Assembly (NCBI GenBank): GCA_964609385.1
Contig: CAZSSM010000028.1
Location: forward strand, 13,059 to 77,058
Direction of reading: 5' to 3'
Source of the DNA: CAZSSM01 sp964609385
Lineage (GTDB): Bacteria > Planctomycetota > Planctomycetia > Isosphaerales > Isosphaeraceae
DNA length: 64,000 bases
Positions 19,017 through 27,723 of the stretch are shown here, one piece after another (the first letter of the stretch is position 1; each line of letters opens with the position of its first letter). The notes beneath the pieces were generated by a model that was given only the letters and a program-made list of their open reading frames with translations, ran no database searches and was not told where the DNA came from. Made by a program: the position numbers and the translations under genes.

Positions 19017-19508
19017 TCACCGAAGACCAAGCGATCGCGATTGGTTTTCCTCAAATTTCAAGACGAGATACCCTGGAGCCTTCGGATCGAAGAAGAGGGG
19101 TCGGGCTTGCGAGTTGGCCCCGGTCTGGAGGACGAGTCGTCGACCTTGGTCATCCTCCTCGAAGCGATAGATGCCGCGGAGGGGCGATTGGGGTTTGCCA
19201 TCGGCGGTGATCAGGGTGACCAGATCGATCTGCTTCGGCACGGCCTCGGTATCGAGGACGACGCGGCCCCGGAGCAAGACGCCATCGGGGACCGGGCCGA
19301 TCCGGTAAGTCACCTCTTCGCCTCGGAAGACCAACGTGACGGGAACGTCGCGCAACGCGCCGACGGTCCCAGACCAGCGCCCCAGCAAGCGTTGGCGGTC
19401 ACCCTGATCGTCCTGGGCCCACGCGTTGGGATGACCCATCACGAGAATTAGGCCCATCAGAATCTCGGAGCGCACGAACCAACGGATCCCTTTCGCTCGA
19501 TCCATCAT
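19017..19508 (-). CDS. Exported TIGR03067-like protein
   Basis: Predicted 163-aa protein with a signal peptide (hydrophobic segment about residues 14-31, ending near AWA). The mature part reads as a small beta-barrel: LLGRWSGTVG start, PKQIDLVT centre, LRGIYRFEEDD end. That pattern matches the planctomycete TIGR03067 lipocalin-like domain of unknown function. Tandem ATG codons at the start are preceded by AAAGG. A possible -10 (TACAAT, 19545-19540) lies about 35 nt upstream. Function unknown; exported location is well supported. Confidence 0.75.
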   Translation of the reverse strand: MMDRAKGIRWFVRSEILMGLILVMGHPNAWAQDDQGDRQRLLGRWSGTVGALRDVPVTLVFRGEEVTYRIGPVPDGVLLRGRVVLDTEAVPKQIDLVTLITADGKPQSPLRGIYRFEEDDQGRRLVLQTGANSQARPLFFDPKAPGYLVLKFEENQSRSLGLR

Positions 19509-19890
19509 CGCGACCTTTCTCTTGACTAAAAATCAACCTATTGTAAAGACTCGTTATTCGCTGCAACTGATCCATATCAATGGATCCTCGTTCTCTACCG
19601 CAACCTCTCCGCTCTAGTGTGGCCGGGTTGGGCCGGATCGGCGAGCCGAATCACGGGGGAGCGTTGTCAGCGTCGGCCCCAATCGGACTGCGAAACGCCA
19701 CGGCACCCTGGCTGAACCCCTGATCCGTTATCGAAGCGATCGGCCCGACGACCCCTCTGGTTGATTGTGCCGGGTCCCCGGATCGGGATAATCTAGGGGC
19801 ATCGTTGCGTTGAGAGGACGCGCCGGGTTGAGGGTCGGGCGTCGCCCTCGTCCTTGTTTGGATATGACTTGGATCAAGGAGCATCGGGTG
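19509..19890. other. Divergent intergenic region with weak promoter signals
   Basis: 382 nt between the minus-strand TIGR03067-like gene and the plus-strand adaptor gene. A GATAAT hexamer at 19787-19792 with TTGATT at 19761-19766 (20-nt spacer) is a weak candidate promoter for the adaptor. No gene is seen. Confidence 0.4.
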
Positions 19891-21357
19891 ATGCGTCGAC
19901 ACGAGGCGTGGAAGAGGTCGAAGATCGCCGCCAGCGCGGCTGTTTCGGGAGCGTTGACGGTCCTGCTGGGGCTGATCGGCTGTCAGTCGGCAACCAACAC
20001 GTTCCAGGCCCCGCCTCCGCCCGAGGTGACCGTGGCCCACCCGGTCCGGCAGACCGTCCCGACCGAATTGACCTTCACCGGCGAGATCGAGGGTGTCGAG
20101 ACGGTCGAGATCCGCGCACGGGTCCGGGGCTTCATCCAGACAATCCATTTCGAGCCGGGCTCGCTCGTCGCGCGGGACCAGTTGCTCTTCACCATCGATC
20201 CACGTGAATATGAGGCGAACCTCCGCAAGGCCGAGGCCGACCTCCGCGGGAAGCAGGCGGAGTATCGGCTGGCCCGGATCGAATTGGAGAAGAGCAAGAC
20301 GCTCCTGAGGCGCAACGCTACCACCGAGACCGAGGTCCGCCAGCGTGAGGCCGAGGAACTCAGCGCCCGGGCGTCCGTCGCCTTGGCCGAGGCCACCTTG
20401 GAACTCGCCAAGCTCGATCTCAGCTACACCCGCGTCACCTCGCCGATCGACGGAGCGATCGGCGAGAACCTCGTCGACGTCGGCGCCCTCGTGGGTGCTT
20501 CCGATCCGACGTTGCTGGCCAACGTCATCCGGACCGACGAGGTCTTCGCCTACTTCAACATTTCCGATCGCGACCTGCTCAACTTCATGGACCGTTATCC
20601 CGAGGCCAACCGACCGAAGACCACCGAAGACGCCGAAATCCTCCCCGAATCGGAGATCCAGGCCCAGGTCGACGCCATCGCCGAAGCGGCCACGGCCATC
20701 GACCCCGACGACCCGCCCGCGGACGATCCGGAAGCCACGCCAGACAGCGCGGCCGAAACTCCAGACCCCGACGGTGATCGCCCGAGTAATGACCCGGCAA
20801 ACGCGGGCGGGGCCGACCGCGACACGCCCCGGTATATGAGGGAAGGTAATGATGTCCCGATTTTTCTCGCCCGTGACAACGATCGCGGCTTTCCCTTCGA
20901 GGGCCGCTTCGACTCGGCTGACAATACGGTCGACTCGTCGACCGGGACCCTCCGGCTCCGCGCTCGGTTCGACAATCCCAACAGCCTGCTTTATCCCGGA
21001 CTCATCATCCGCGTCAGGATCCCGATCACCGAGAACGAGGCCCTGCTCGTGCCCGCTGTGGCCGTCACCGCCGACCAGCGTGGGCGGTTCGTCCTGGTCG
21101 TCGACGACGACAACAACGTCCTCCGTAAGGGGATCGAACTCGGCGCCCAGTTCGAGCGCAACCGCGTCGTCCTCCCCCTTGACCAGGAGGATCCCTTGAC
21201 CACCGACGACTGGGTCATCGTCAACGGAATCCAGCGCGCCCGGCCCGGAGCCCAGGTCAACCCGATCCGCCCCGGTGAGACCACGGCACCCGCCTCGGAC
21301 TCACCCGAGACGACCGCCCAAGTCGAAGACCGGGAGGACTCACCGAGCAATTCCTGA
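19891..21357 (+). CDS. RND efflux periplasmic adaptor lipoprotein (HlyD/MFP family)
   Basis: Predicted 488-aa membrane-fusion protein. A lipobox (LIGC, Cys 31) marks a lipoprotein. The lipoyl-like half (VEIRARVRGFIQTIHFEPG), a coiled-coil hairpin (about 110-170) and the second half (LSYTRVTSPIDGAIGE) are in normal order, followed by the beta-barrel and membrane-proximal domains. Between them, about residues 240-320, lies an Asp/Pro/Ala-rich insert that ordinary AcrA/MexA proteins lack. The ATG at 19891 has GGAG 9 nt upstream. No inner-membrane RND pump or outer-membrane factor lies beside it, so it must partner with proteins encoded elsewhere. Confidence 0.9.
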   Translation: MRRHEAWKRSKIAASAAVSGALTVLLGLIGCQSATNTFQAPPPPEVTVAHPVRQTVPTELTFTGEIEGVETVEIRARVRGFIQTIHFEPGSLVARDQLLFTIDPREYEANLRKAEADLRGKQAEYRLARIELEKSKTLLRRNATTETEVRQREAEELSARASVALAEATLELAKLDLSYTRVTSPIDGAIGENLVDVGALVGASDPTLLANVIRTDEVFAYFNISDRDLLNFMDRYPEANRPKTTEDAEILPESEIQAQVDAIAEAATAIDPDDPPADDPEATPDSAAETPDPDGDRPSNDPANAGGADRDTPRYMREGNDVPIFLARDNDRGFPFEGRFDSADNTVDSSTGTLRLRARFDNPNSLLYPGLIIRVRIPITENEALLVPAVAVTADQRGRFVLVVDDDNNVLRKGIELGAQFERNRVVLPLDQEDPLTTDDWVIVNGIQRARPGAQVNPIRPGETTAPASDSPETTAQVEDREDSPSNS

Positions 21358-21392
21358 GACCGATCTCGACTCCGTCGCTGACGGCCCCGGAC

Positions 21393-21424
21393 TTCCGCAC
21401 CCTCATTCGTCAAAGGGTGCGGAA
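21393..21424 (+). terminator. Terminator after the adaptor gene
   Basis: A perfect 10-bp stem (TTCCGCACCC / GGGTGCGGAA) with a 12-nt loop lies 36 nt after the adaptor stop codon. There is no long T run. Confidence 0.6.
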
Positions 21425-21540
21425 TCGGACCTTCGCATTCGCGCGTTTGCACCCATACTCATCGACAACAGTTTCCCGAAAATTTGAAACATATCTTCAT
21501 TAAATATTATCACATAAACCGATTAATGCCTCTGAGCGTA

Positions 21541-21728
21541 ACAACAGATTGAGTTTGATCTCCGTCATCAGCAGGAGGTCGAGGATATCCTCTTGTCCTG
21601 CTCGTCAGACACGATGACGGTCCTCCCCGAGGGGGTCGGGAAGAGGAATTCCGGGTGGGGGACCGGGAACGATCGCCCGTCGGCCATGTGGATCGTGAAC
21701 GGGGCGAACGGCCCGGTCTAATAGGCAT
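21541..21728 (-). pseudogene. Frameshifted remnant of a small conserved protein gene
   Basis: The minus strand reads MPIRPG from an ATG at 21728. The segment PFAPFTIHMADGRSF, then HPEFLFPTPSGRTVIV, is in another frame (from 21717 down), directly after an in-frame TAG. The expected C-terminal segment EDILDLLLMTEIKLN is in a third register (about 21590-21547). Together these make a small DGR/HPEF protein of a type common in planctomycetes and other bacteria, as far as I recall, broken by at least two frame changes. No intact copy is in this window. Confidence 0.55.
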
Positions 21729-22072
21729 TTCTCAGTCGTCGAAGGGTCATCGCTCGATTCCCGGAAGTCAGTCCATCCAACCAATATTCGCCATCTTCGA
21801 CGAGCGCGATCGTCTGATGGGCTGGAAACCGAGAGGCGATTGATGGGTCAACCGCCAGAAGTCTCTGCGCCTTGACGATCGGCCTTGGCATGAACTCTGC
21901 ACGACGGTCCGATCGTTGACCTCACCCCGATGAACCGTAGCAACCCTGCCCGCGTCCTGATCCTGGAACTCAATCTTGGGATCGTCGAGCCACTTACGGA
22001 GCGCCTTGACCTCCGAGTGTGCCCCGACCGATCCCTCGATGGCGTGGGCCCCGCCTCCTGATTCAACAGGTA
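21729..22072. other. Intergenic region upstream of the ammonium transporter
   Basis: 344 nt between the pseudogene and the transporter. No clear promoter or riboswitch is visible. One minus-strand frame (about 22050-21880) reads with protein-like composition, but has no start, stop context or family I recognise. Confidence 0.4.
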
Positions 22073-23500
22073 ATGCCCATGAATCGCGCAGCCCCCGTCC
22101 CGTTCCTGCTCCTGGCCACCTTCAGCGTCGCGGCCCTGTTCGCTAGCCTGCTGCCCGAGGTCGAGATGGCGGCCCAGGGCACCCTCGACAAGGGCGACAC
22201 CGCCTGGATGCTCACCGCCACGGCGCTGGTGCTCCTGATGACGCCGGGCCTCTCCTTCTTCTATGGTGGCCTGGTCGGCTTCAAGAGCGTCGTCTCGACC
22301 ATGTTGCAGAGCTTTATGGCCATGGGCGTCATCAGCATGCTCTGGGTCCTCGTCGGCTACAGTCTCGCCTTCGGCGACGACGTGGGTGGGCTCGGGATTA
22401 TCGGCAATCCGCTCACCTTCTTCATGTTCAATGGAGTCGACGGCCGCGTGGCCGAAGGTACGACCTACCCGCACATCGTCTTCGCCCTCTTCCAGCTCAA
22501 GTTCGCCATCATCACACCCGCGCTGATCACCGGCGCCTTCGCCGAGCGGGTCCGGTTCTCGGCCTATCTGCTGTTCATGTGCCTGTTTAGTCTGATTATC
22601 TATTGCCCGCTGGCGCACATGACTTGGCATCCGGAGGGAATGTTCTTCCGATGGGGAGTCAAGGACTTTGCCGGCGGTACAGTGGTCCACATGTCCTCGG
22701 GATACGCCGCGCTGGCCGGTGCGTTGATCCTTGGCCGGCGGATCATCCACCGCACATCCAAGGAGCATGAGCCGTTCAACATCCCGTTCGTGCTGCTGGG
22801 CACGGGGATGCTCTGGTTCGGCTGGTTCGGCTTCAACGCCGGCAGCGCCCTGGCTTCCGATGGCGCTGCCGGGATGGCCTTTGCTACGACCAACGTCGCC
22901 TCGGCCGCGGCGATGCTGAGCTGGATCTTCTTCGACTGGGCGCGGGGCCGCAAGCCGAGCGCCGTCGGCGCGTGTGTTGGGGCGGTCGTCGGCTTGGTCG
23001 CGATCACCCCCGCTGCCGGGTTCGTCACCATCCCGCAAAGCATCTTCATCGGCACCGCCGCCGCCGTGATCAGCAACCTCGTCGTGCACATCAAGAACAA
23101 AGGGAACGTCGACGACACCCTCGATGTCTTCCCGTGCCACGGTGTGGGGGGGACCGTCGGCATGGTCATGACCGGCATCTTCGCCGCCGAGGTCGGATTG
23201 GCCTACGGCCAGTTCACGACGTTCATGTACCACCTTCTCGCGTCGGTCATCGTGATTGTCTTCGCCTTCGGTGGATCTTATCTGCTGTTCATGCTGACGA
23301 ACCTGATCGTTCCGCTTCGGGTTAGCGACGAGCAGGAGACCGAGGGGCTCGACCTGAGTATGCATGGCGAGACCGCCATCGGCACTCGGAGCTTGGGCGT
23401 TATCCTCGGCAACGGCAAAGGCCAAGCCAATGGTGATCATACGAAAGCCACCAACGGCTCGACGCCCGAAGCCGCCGAGCCCGCACAGCCCAGCATCTGA
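22073..23500 (+). CDS. amt: Ammonium transporter (Amt/MEP/Rh family)
   Basis: Predicted 475-aa inner-membrane ammonium channel with an N-terminal hydrophobic leader and about eleven membrane helices. Family landmarks are visible: TPGLSFFYGGLVG, the pore region FAERVRFSAYLLF, FAGGTVVHMSSGYAAL with the first pore histidine, WFGWFGFNAGSAL, and DVFPCHGVGGTVGM carrying the second histidine of the twin-His pair. The C-terminal tail after EGLDLSMHGE is extended and Ala/Gly/Thr-rich. Start at 22073 or the ATG at 22079, which has AGG 8 nt upstream. No glnK/glnB gene is next to it. It converges with the EEP-fold gene and shares a hairpin terminator. Confidence 0.96.
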   Translation: MPMNRAAPVPFLLLATFSVAALFASLLPEVEMAAQGTLDKGDTAWMLTATALVLLMTPGLSFFYGGLVGFKSVVSTMLQSFMAMGVISMLWVLVGYSLAFGDDVGGLGIIGNPLTFFMFNGVDGRVAEGTTYPHIVFALFQLKFAIITPALITGAFAERVRFSAYLLFMCLFSLIIYCPLAHMTWHPEGMFFRWGVKDFAGGTVVHMSSGYAALAGALILGRRIIHRTSKEHEPFNIPFVLLGTGMLWFGWFGFNAGSALASDGAAGMAFATTNVASAAAMLSWIFFDWARGRKPSAVGACVGAVVGLVAITPAAGFVTIPQSIFIGTAAAVISNLVVHIKNKGNVDDTLDVFPCHGVGGTVGMVMTGIFAAEVGLAYGQFTTFMYHLLASVIVIVFAFGGSYLLFMLTNLIVPLRVSDEQETEGLDLSMHGETAIGTRSLGVILGNGKGQANGDHTKATNGSTPEAAEPAQPSI

Positions 23501-23528
23501 TCGGCCATCGAATCGTCCCCAGATATGT

Positions 23529-23554
23529 CCCCGAACCGATATCACGGTTCGGGG
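23529..23554. terminator. Bidirectional terminator between amt and the EEP-fold gene
   Basis: A perfect 10-bp stem (CCCCGAACCG / CGGTTCGGGG) with a 6-nt loop sits 28 nt after the transporter stop and 25 nt after the end of the opposing gene. Confidence 0.65.
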
Positions 23555-23578
23555 CACGAAACCGATGACGATGGCCCG

Positions 23579-24841
23579 TCAATCAACCACGATCAGATCG
23601 ATCCAGACGAGTCGATGGTCGGACGCAGGAAAACCGTTCCCTGGTCGGTCGGGGTCATAGGAGCCGACGAGTCCGAACAGCGGGTCGTCCGACGTCGGCC
23701 AGAAGACGCCGGAGCCTTCGAGCGTCAGACCGATCGAGGGCAGGACGTAGTCGACGCGGATATTGCCCGGCCCACGATCATCGGAGAAGTCGGCGGTATC
23801 GAAGCGCGCGTCACCTTGATGTTTGCGGTTAGACTTTCCTTGCAAGCGGGCCTGTTCTGGACCGCCGGCCGAGGTCGGCGTGACCGCCGGGTCGGTCGAT
23901 GAGCCCTGGATCGCGGGGTCGTCCAAGAGCATTCGGACTCCGGTCGCGTCGCTGTCGATCGGGTCGCTGTTGAGGTCCCCCAGGATCACGAAGGCCGCGT
24001 CGGCGGACAGTCCTCCGCGACCTCCTCGGTCATCCACGAGGTAATCATCGGCCCGCCCGCCATCTCGGCGCGATCCGGTCGCCAAGTCGTGGACGAGCCG
24101 GATCTCGTCATGGTTGCGGGTCCCATTGCGGTCCTCAGGGCCGTCGAAGCCGGGCGGAGTCGGATGGCTGACCAAGACATGCACGAGACGCCCATCTATT
24201 TCGATCGGCACGTCCCAATGACTTTTGGAAGAGAGTCGGAGGTCCTCGTCACTCAGATCGGCGTACCAACGCCGGCCGGTCTCGGGATCGATCGGTCGCC
24301 GGGCCTTGGGCATCGATCGCCAGGAAAACTTCTGGAAGGTCCGGATCGATTCGCGGCGGATCGGAAACCGTGAGAGGATCGCCATGCCGTACTGGCCCGG
24401 ATAACGCCCATACCCATAACAATCGGCTGGTCCATCGGTCCGGCCGTCGTGATCGAGGTCGCCCCCTGAGGGCACGCCGGTATTCGACGGCGCGATGTAG
24501 GTGAACGGATAGGCGATCGGGTCGGCGGGGTCATCGAGGCCCTGCGTATCCTGCCCAACAGCCAGGTAGTTGTCCCGGAAAAGCCGCAAGCCACGCCCGT
24601 CGGGATCGTAATCGAATTCGTTGAGCAGGACGATGTCGGGACGAACGCGCTGAAGGATCTCGGCGACGGCCATCCCTTGGTGATCGTCGGGCGTGGCCAG
24701 GTCTCGCGCGAGATCGCCCTCCGACTCCCGGAACATCGAAACGTTGAACGTCGACACCCGGACCTTGACCCCAGCCGCCATGGCCGGGACCACGATCGAA
24801 CTCATGACGAACACCAGCAACACAAACGGTTTCTTGAGCAT
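23579..24841 (-). CDS. Secreted endonuclease/exonuclease/phosphatase-fold protein
   Basis: Predicted 420-aa exported hydrolase. A signal peptide covers about residues 1-22 (LLVFVMSSIVVPAMAA). The EEP fold motifs follow: STFNVSMF, VLLNEFDYD (metal Glu), GMAILSRFPI, VSHPTPP, LGDLNSDP (metal Asp/Asn) and the terminal SDHRLV (catalytic His). This is the DNase I/sphingomyelinase fold; in planctomycetes such secreted forms probably scavenge phosphate from esters or extracellular DNA, but substrate is not readable. The ATG at 24841 directly precedes the signal peptide, so a 90-residue upstream extension is rejected. It lies about 200 nt downstream of the DUF1552 gene. Confidence 0.9.
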   Translation of the reverse strand: MLKKPFVLLVFVMSSIVVPAMAAGVKVRVSTFNVSMFRESEGDLARDLATPDDHQGMAVAEILQRVRPDIVLLNEFDYDPDGRGLRLFRDNYLAVGQDTQGLDDPADPIAYPFTYIAPSNTGVPSGGDLDHDGRTDGPADCYGYGRYPGQYGMAILSRFPIRRESIRTFQKFSWRSMPKARRPIDPETGRRWYADLSDEDLRLSSKSHWDVPIEIDGRLVHVLVSHPTPPGFDGPEDRNGTRNHDEIRLVHDLATGSRRDGGRADDYLVDDRGGRGGLSADAAFVILGDLNSDPIDSDATGVRMLLDDPAIQGSSTDPAVTPTSAGGPEQARLQGKSNRKHQGDARFDTADFSDDRGPGNIRVDYVLPSIGLTLEGSGVFWPTSDDPLFGLVGSYDPDRPGNGFPASDHRLVWIDLIVVD

Positions 24842-25043
24842 CGATGAGCCTACGGAAATGCGGACGCCTCGGTCGAACCGGTCTCGGTCGGGTCCACACG
24901 AACAGGGCGGTCCGATGGTTGTCCCGAAACGCCCGAACGCCACGTTGCGCAATCGTACATCAACAGCGCGGATCCCTCGACACCTCGGCCTCAGGCCGTC
25001 TCTGGAGACGTTCTCCATATTTCCTTGTCGGATCAGAGAACGA

Positions 25044-26435
25044 TCAGGAGAGCAGGCCGTTGAGCCTGTCGGTGCTGTCGCCGAACCGGTCGACCTCGGG
25101 GACGCCGGCATAGTCGAGCGTCGAGAGGAAGAGGTTGCAGAGCGGGGTCCGGTCGGGGAAGGCGATGTGCCGGCCGTGGACGACGCGATCGCCCCCGCCC
25201 GCGACGAGAATCGGCAAGTCGTGGTGGGTGTGGCGATTGCCGTCGTTGAGCGCGCTGCCGTAGACGATGAGTGTTCGATCGAGGAGGCTGCCCGCCCCCT
25301 CTCCCTCGGGCGTGTCGCGGAGCGTCCGGAGGAACCGGGCGAACTGCTCGACGAAGAAGCGGTCGATCTTGGCGATCTGCTCGATCGTCTCGGGATCGTT
25401 GCGATGGTGGCTCAACTGGTGGTGCCCGCCGCGGACGCCGATCTCGGGGTAGCGTCGGTTGCTGATCGCCTTGGCGACCATCAAGGTGCCGACCCGCGTC
25501 AGGTCGGCCTGGAAGGCCAGGGCCAGCAGGTCGAACATGAGGCGGATCCGCTCGCCGGCCTCGGTCGGGATCCGGTCGGGCACGTCGATGTCGGGCCGAT
25601 CGACCTCGGGCAAGGCCGCTTGCCGTTCGATCCTCCGCTCGAGATCGCGGACCGAGGCGAAGTACTCATCGATCCGGGCGCGATCCTCGGCACCGACGCG
25701 GGTCCGGATCCGGTCGGCCTCGCCGAGGACGAAGTCGAGCACGCTCCGACGCGAGGCGATCCGTTCGGCCTGGGCCGGGCCGCCGGGTCGGCCGAAGAGC
25801 CGCTCGAAGGCGCGTCGCGGGTCGACCTCGGTCGGGTTGGGCCGGGTCGGGGTTCGCCATGAGATCGTGTTGGTGTAAGCGCAACTGTAACCCTGATCGC
25901 ACGAGCCGACCAGCTTGCTCGCCTCGGCCGACAGCTCGATCGAGCGGAGCCGGGTGGCACGGCCGAGGTGATCGGCGGCGACCTGATCGATGCTGACGCC
26001 AGCCCGGATGTCCGCCCCGGTTGACTTGACCGGGTGCACGCCCGTCAGATACGTCCCCGCGTTCCGCGCGTGATCGCCGCCGCCGTCCCCTTGGGCGTAG
26101 GCGTTGACTTGGGCCAAACCGCTGAGCACCGAGAACCGGTCGCGGAGGTCGGCCAACGGCGCCAAGCTCGACGGCAGGTCCGTCAACGGCCCGACCGCTT
26201 CGGGCTTCCACCGACCCGGAATCACGCCGTTAGGGAAGAATACGTAGGCCAGCCGACGAGCCGGCTCGACCGAATTGGACGCCCCGACGCCATCGAACGA
26301 GCGGGCCAACGCCCGCGATGGGATCGCCGACAGCCAAGGCAGGGACAAGGCGACGCCCACCCCTCGGAGGACCGTCCGGCGACTCAAGGTGTTCGAGCGT
26401 GCGTCGCAACTCTTCCAATCGCATTTGCGAGACAT
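25044..26435 (-). CDS. DUF1552 family exported protein
   Basis: Predicted 463-aa protein. A Tat-like signal (SRRTVLRGVGVALSLPWL) near residues 18-35 precedes the DUF1552 domain, recognised by RLAYVFFPNGV, FSVLSGL, DHARNAGTYLTG, IDQVAADHLG and VYGSALNDGNRHTHHDLP. The family is planctomycete-typical and is usually encoded beside a DUF1592-type cytochrome protein; it shares features with the alkaline-phosphatase-like DUF1501 exports. Start at 26435 with AGGG about 10 nt upstream. Here the partner (27724-30111) is on the same strand but separated by two unrelated genes. Role unknown, probably periplasmic and redox or polysaccharide linked. Confidence 0.92.
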   Translation of the reverse strand: MSRKCDWKSCDARSNTLSRRTVLRGVGVALSLPWLSAIPSRALARSFDGVGASNSVEPARRLAYVFFPNGVIPGRWKPEAVGPLTDLPSSLAPLADLRDRFSVLSGLAQVNAYAQGDGGGDHARNAGTYLTGVHPVKSTGADIRAGVSIDQVAADHLGRATRLRSIELSAEASKLVGSCDQGYSCAYTNTISWRTPTRPNPTEVDPRRAFERLFGRPGGPAQAERIASRRSVLDFVLGEADRIRTRVGAEDRARIDEYFASVRDLERRIERQAALPEVDRPDIDVPDRIPTEAGERIRLMFDLLALAFQADLTRVGTLMVAKAISNRRYPEIGVRGGHHQLSHHRNDPETIEQIAKIDRFFVEQFARFLRTLRDTPEGEGAGSLLDRTLIVYGSALNDGNRHTHHDLPILVAGGGDRVVHGRHIAFPDRTPLCNLFLSTLDYAGVPEVDRFGDSTDRLNGLLS

Positions 26436-26520
26436 CGTCAACGGTCCCTTCACAGTGACGTTGGGCCTGCTACTCCAATGCATCGGTATCCGATTAATAT
26501 CTTTGACCTTATCCGACCCT

Positions 26521-26787
26521 TCATTCTTCCTCGAAGATCCGCTTCAACGCCTCTTGCTCTTGGTTGAGAGCGAAACTCGTTTCTTGCAGCTCACCCCGAA
26601 CCGACTCGAGTGCGGCCTGAGCGATTGCCAACTCGGACTCGGCTTGTTCCTTCAGCTGTCTCATCTCTTCGTACATGCGCATTGCCTCATCGTACTTGGC
26701 CTTCCAATCAGTCAGCATCTCGTACGTGCCGCATCCGGCCAGTATGAGCACGGCCACCGTCATCGTGAGGAGTCCCGCCGCTCGCAT
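26521..26787 (-). CDS. Small coiled-coil lipoprotein
   Basis: Predicted 88-aa lipoprotein. The signal peptide ends in a perfect lipobox LAGC (Cys 19). The mature part is one long amphipathic helix rich in Glu/Gln/Met (about residues 25-88), likely a coiled coil. A strong AAGGAGG lies 6 nt before the ATG and overlaps the last codons of the upstream membrane-protein gene, whose TGA is one nucleotide before this start codon. That implies translational coupling. Composition is less GC-rich than the flanking DUF1552/DUF1592 genes. It may tether or regulate the six-helix membrane protein; function unknown. Confidence 0.8.
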   Translation of the reverse strand: MRAAGLLTMTVAVLILAGCGTYEMLTDWKAKYDEAMRMYEEMRQLKEQAESELAIAQAALESVRGELQETSFALNQEQEALKRIFEEE

Positions 26788-26788
26788 T

Positions 26789-27574
26789 TCACACCTCCTT
26801 AGCCTGCTCGGGGATCGAGCCCAATGTGCGTGAGATCCCCAAGAACATCGTGACGACCCCGAAGGCTGGAAGCGTGTTCGGGATGAGGAAGATCGCGTAG
26901 ATGATCCAACCATAGGGCCATCCTACAATATCACGGATCCGCAGAAGTTGCATGTCGGTGTAATAGAAGATGCGTGCGCAATGGCGGACGAACTCGACCG
27001 GGTGCTTGACGTCTGCTATAGCCCGCGCAGCGATGTCGTTGCTGGTCAGTTCAGAGTAGTTATCGGCCCCGCCCTTGACGACTGAGGAGATCCCGATCGC
27101 CGCGACGACGAGCACGATTCCGAGCCAATAATAAACTCGGATGTGGGCAAGTTCCAGGAGCAGACCAGAGACGTTGCCCCGCAACGCTTTAGAAAGCTTA
27201 GCATGCAGGTATAGTGTCGATACCATTGCCCCAGCGACGAACGCACAATCGATCCAATCATAGCTATACAAGTACACAATCGTCAAAACGGCAACAATAA
27301 AACTGAGCAGCATAGTCGTCATCCACATGAACTGGGTTCTTCCTTGAAGGAAATTGCTGAGCCAACTGCCCTCGCGGAGGTAAACCTTCACCCAGAAGCG
27401 TCGCTCGAGCTTTTGTCCTTGAAATAGCTGGGTTTGCATGACTACCGCTGTCAAGAAAACCGCCGGGATTAGCAGCCAGAGTGAGAGCGGCATGAAAGCC
27501 ATCACGAAAATCCAGGCGATCAAGAAGACCATCGCAGAGACGTAAACGACCGGTCGTTCAAATGGATAACTCAC
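26789..27574 (-). CDS. Polytopic membrane protein, unknown family
   Basis: Predicted 261-aa integral membrane protein with about six hydrophobic segments (for instance VVYVSAMVFLIAWIFVMAF, MLLSFIVAVLTIVYLY, LGIVLVVAAIGISSVV and IIYAIFLIPNTLPAFG). The start is taken as GTG at 27574, with AGAGG 7 nt upstream. The frame runs open further, but the extra N-terminal sequence is the antisense shadow of the DUF1592 gene. Codon use and GC are distinctly lower than in the neighbours. It is tightly coupled to the 88-aa lipoprotein downstream. I do not recognise the family. Confidence 0.75.
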   Translation of the reverse strand: MSYPFERPVVYVSAMVFLIAWIFVMAFMPLSLWLLIPAVFLTAVVMQTQLFQGQKLERRFWVKVYLREGSWLSNFLQGRTQFMWMTTMLLSFIVAVLTIVYLYSYDWIDCAFVAGAMVSTLYLHAKLSKALRGNVSGLLLELAHIRVYYWLGIVLVVAAIGISSVVKGGADNYSELTSNDIAARAIADVKHPVEFVRHCARIFYYTDMQLLRIRDIVGWPYGWIIYAIFLIPNTLPAFGVVTMFLGISRTLGSIPEQAKEV

Positions 27575-27723
27575 AGGATCCCTCTGTCCAAACTCACTTT
27601 TCCGCACGTCGTCGTTGCAGACATGATAGCAGAGATGTTCGGCTGAATAAATCAGGAAAGTCGTGAATAGGCGATCGAAGGAAACACAGGGTCGACGTAA
27701 CGCCTCCTTCCGGATTCGCAGGT

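Noticed and set aside
21880..22050. Protein-like minus-strand reading upstream of the ammonium transporter
   Set aside because: No start codon context, no family match and no continuation; chance coding look-alikes are frequent in GC-rich DNA.
21848..23557. 569-codon frame opposite the ammonium transporter
   Set aside because: Antisense shadow of amt: composition is Asp/Gly/His-rich and no family is recognisable.
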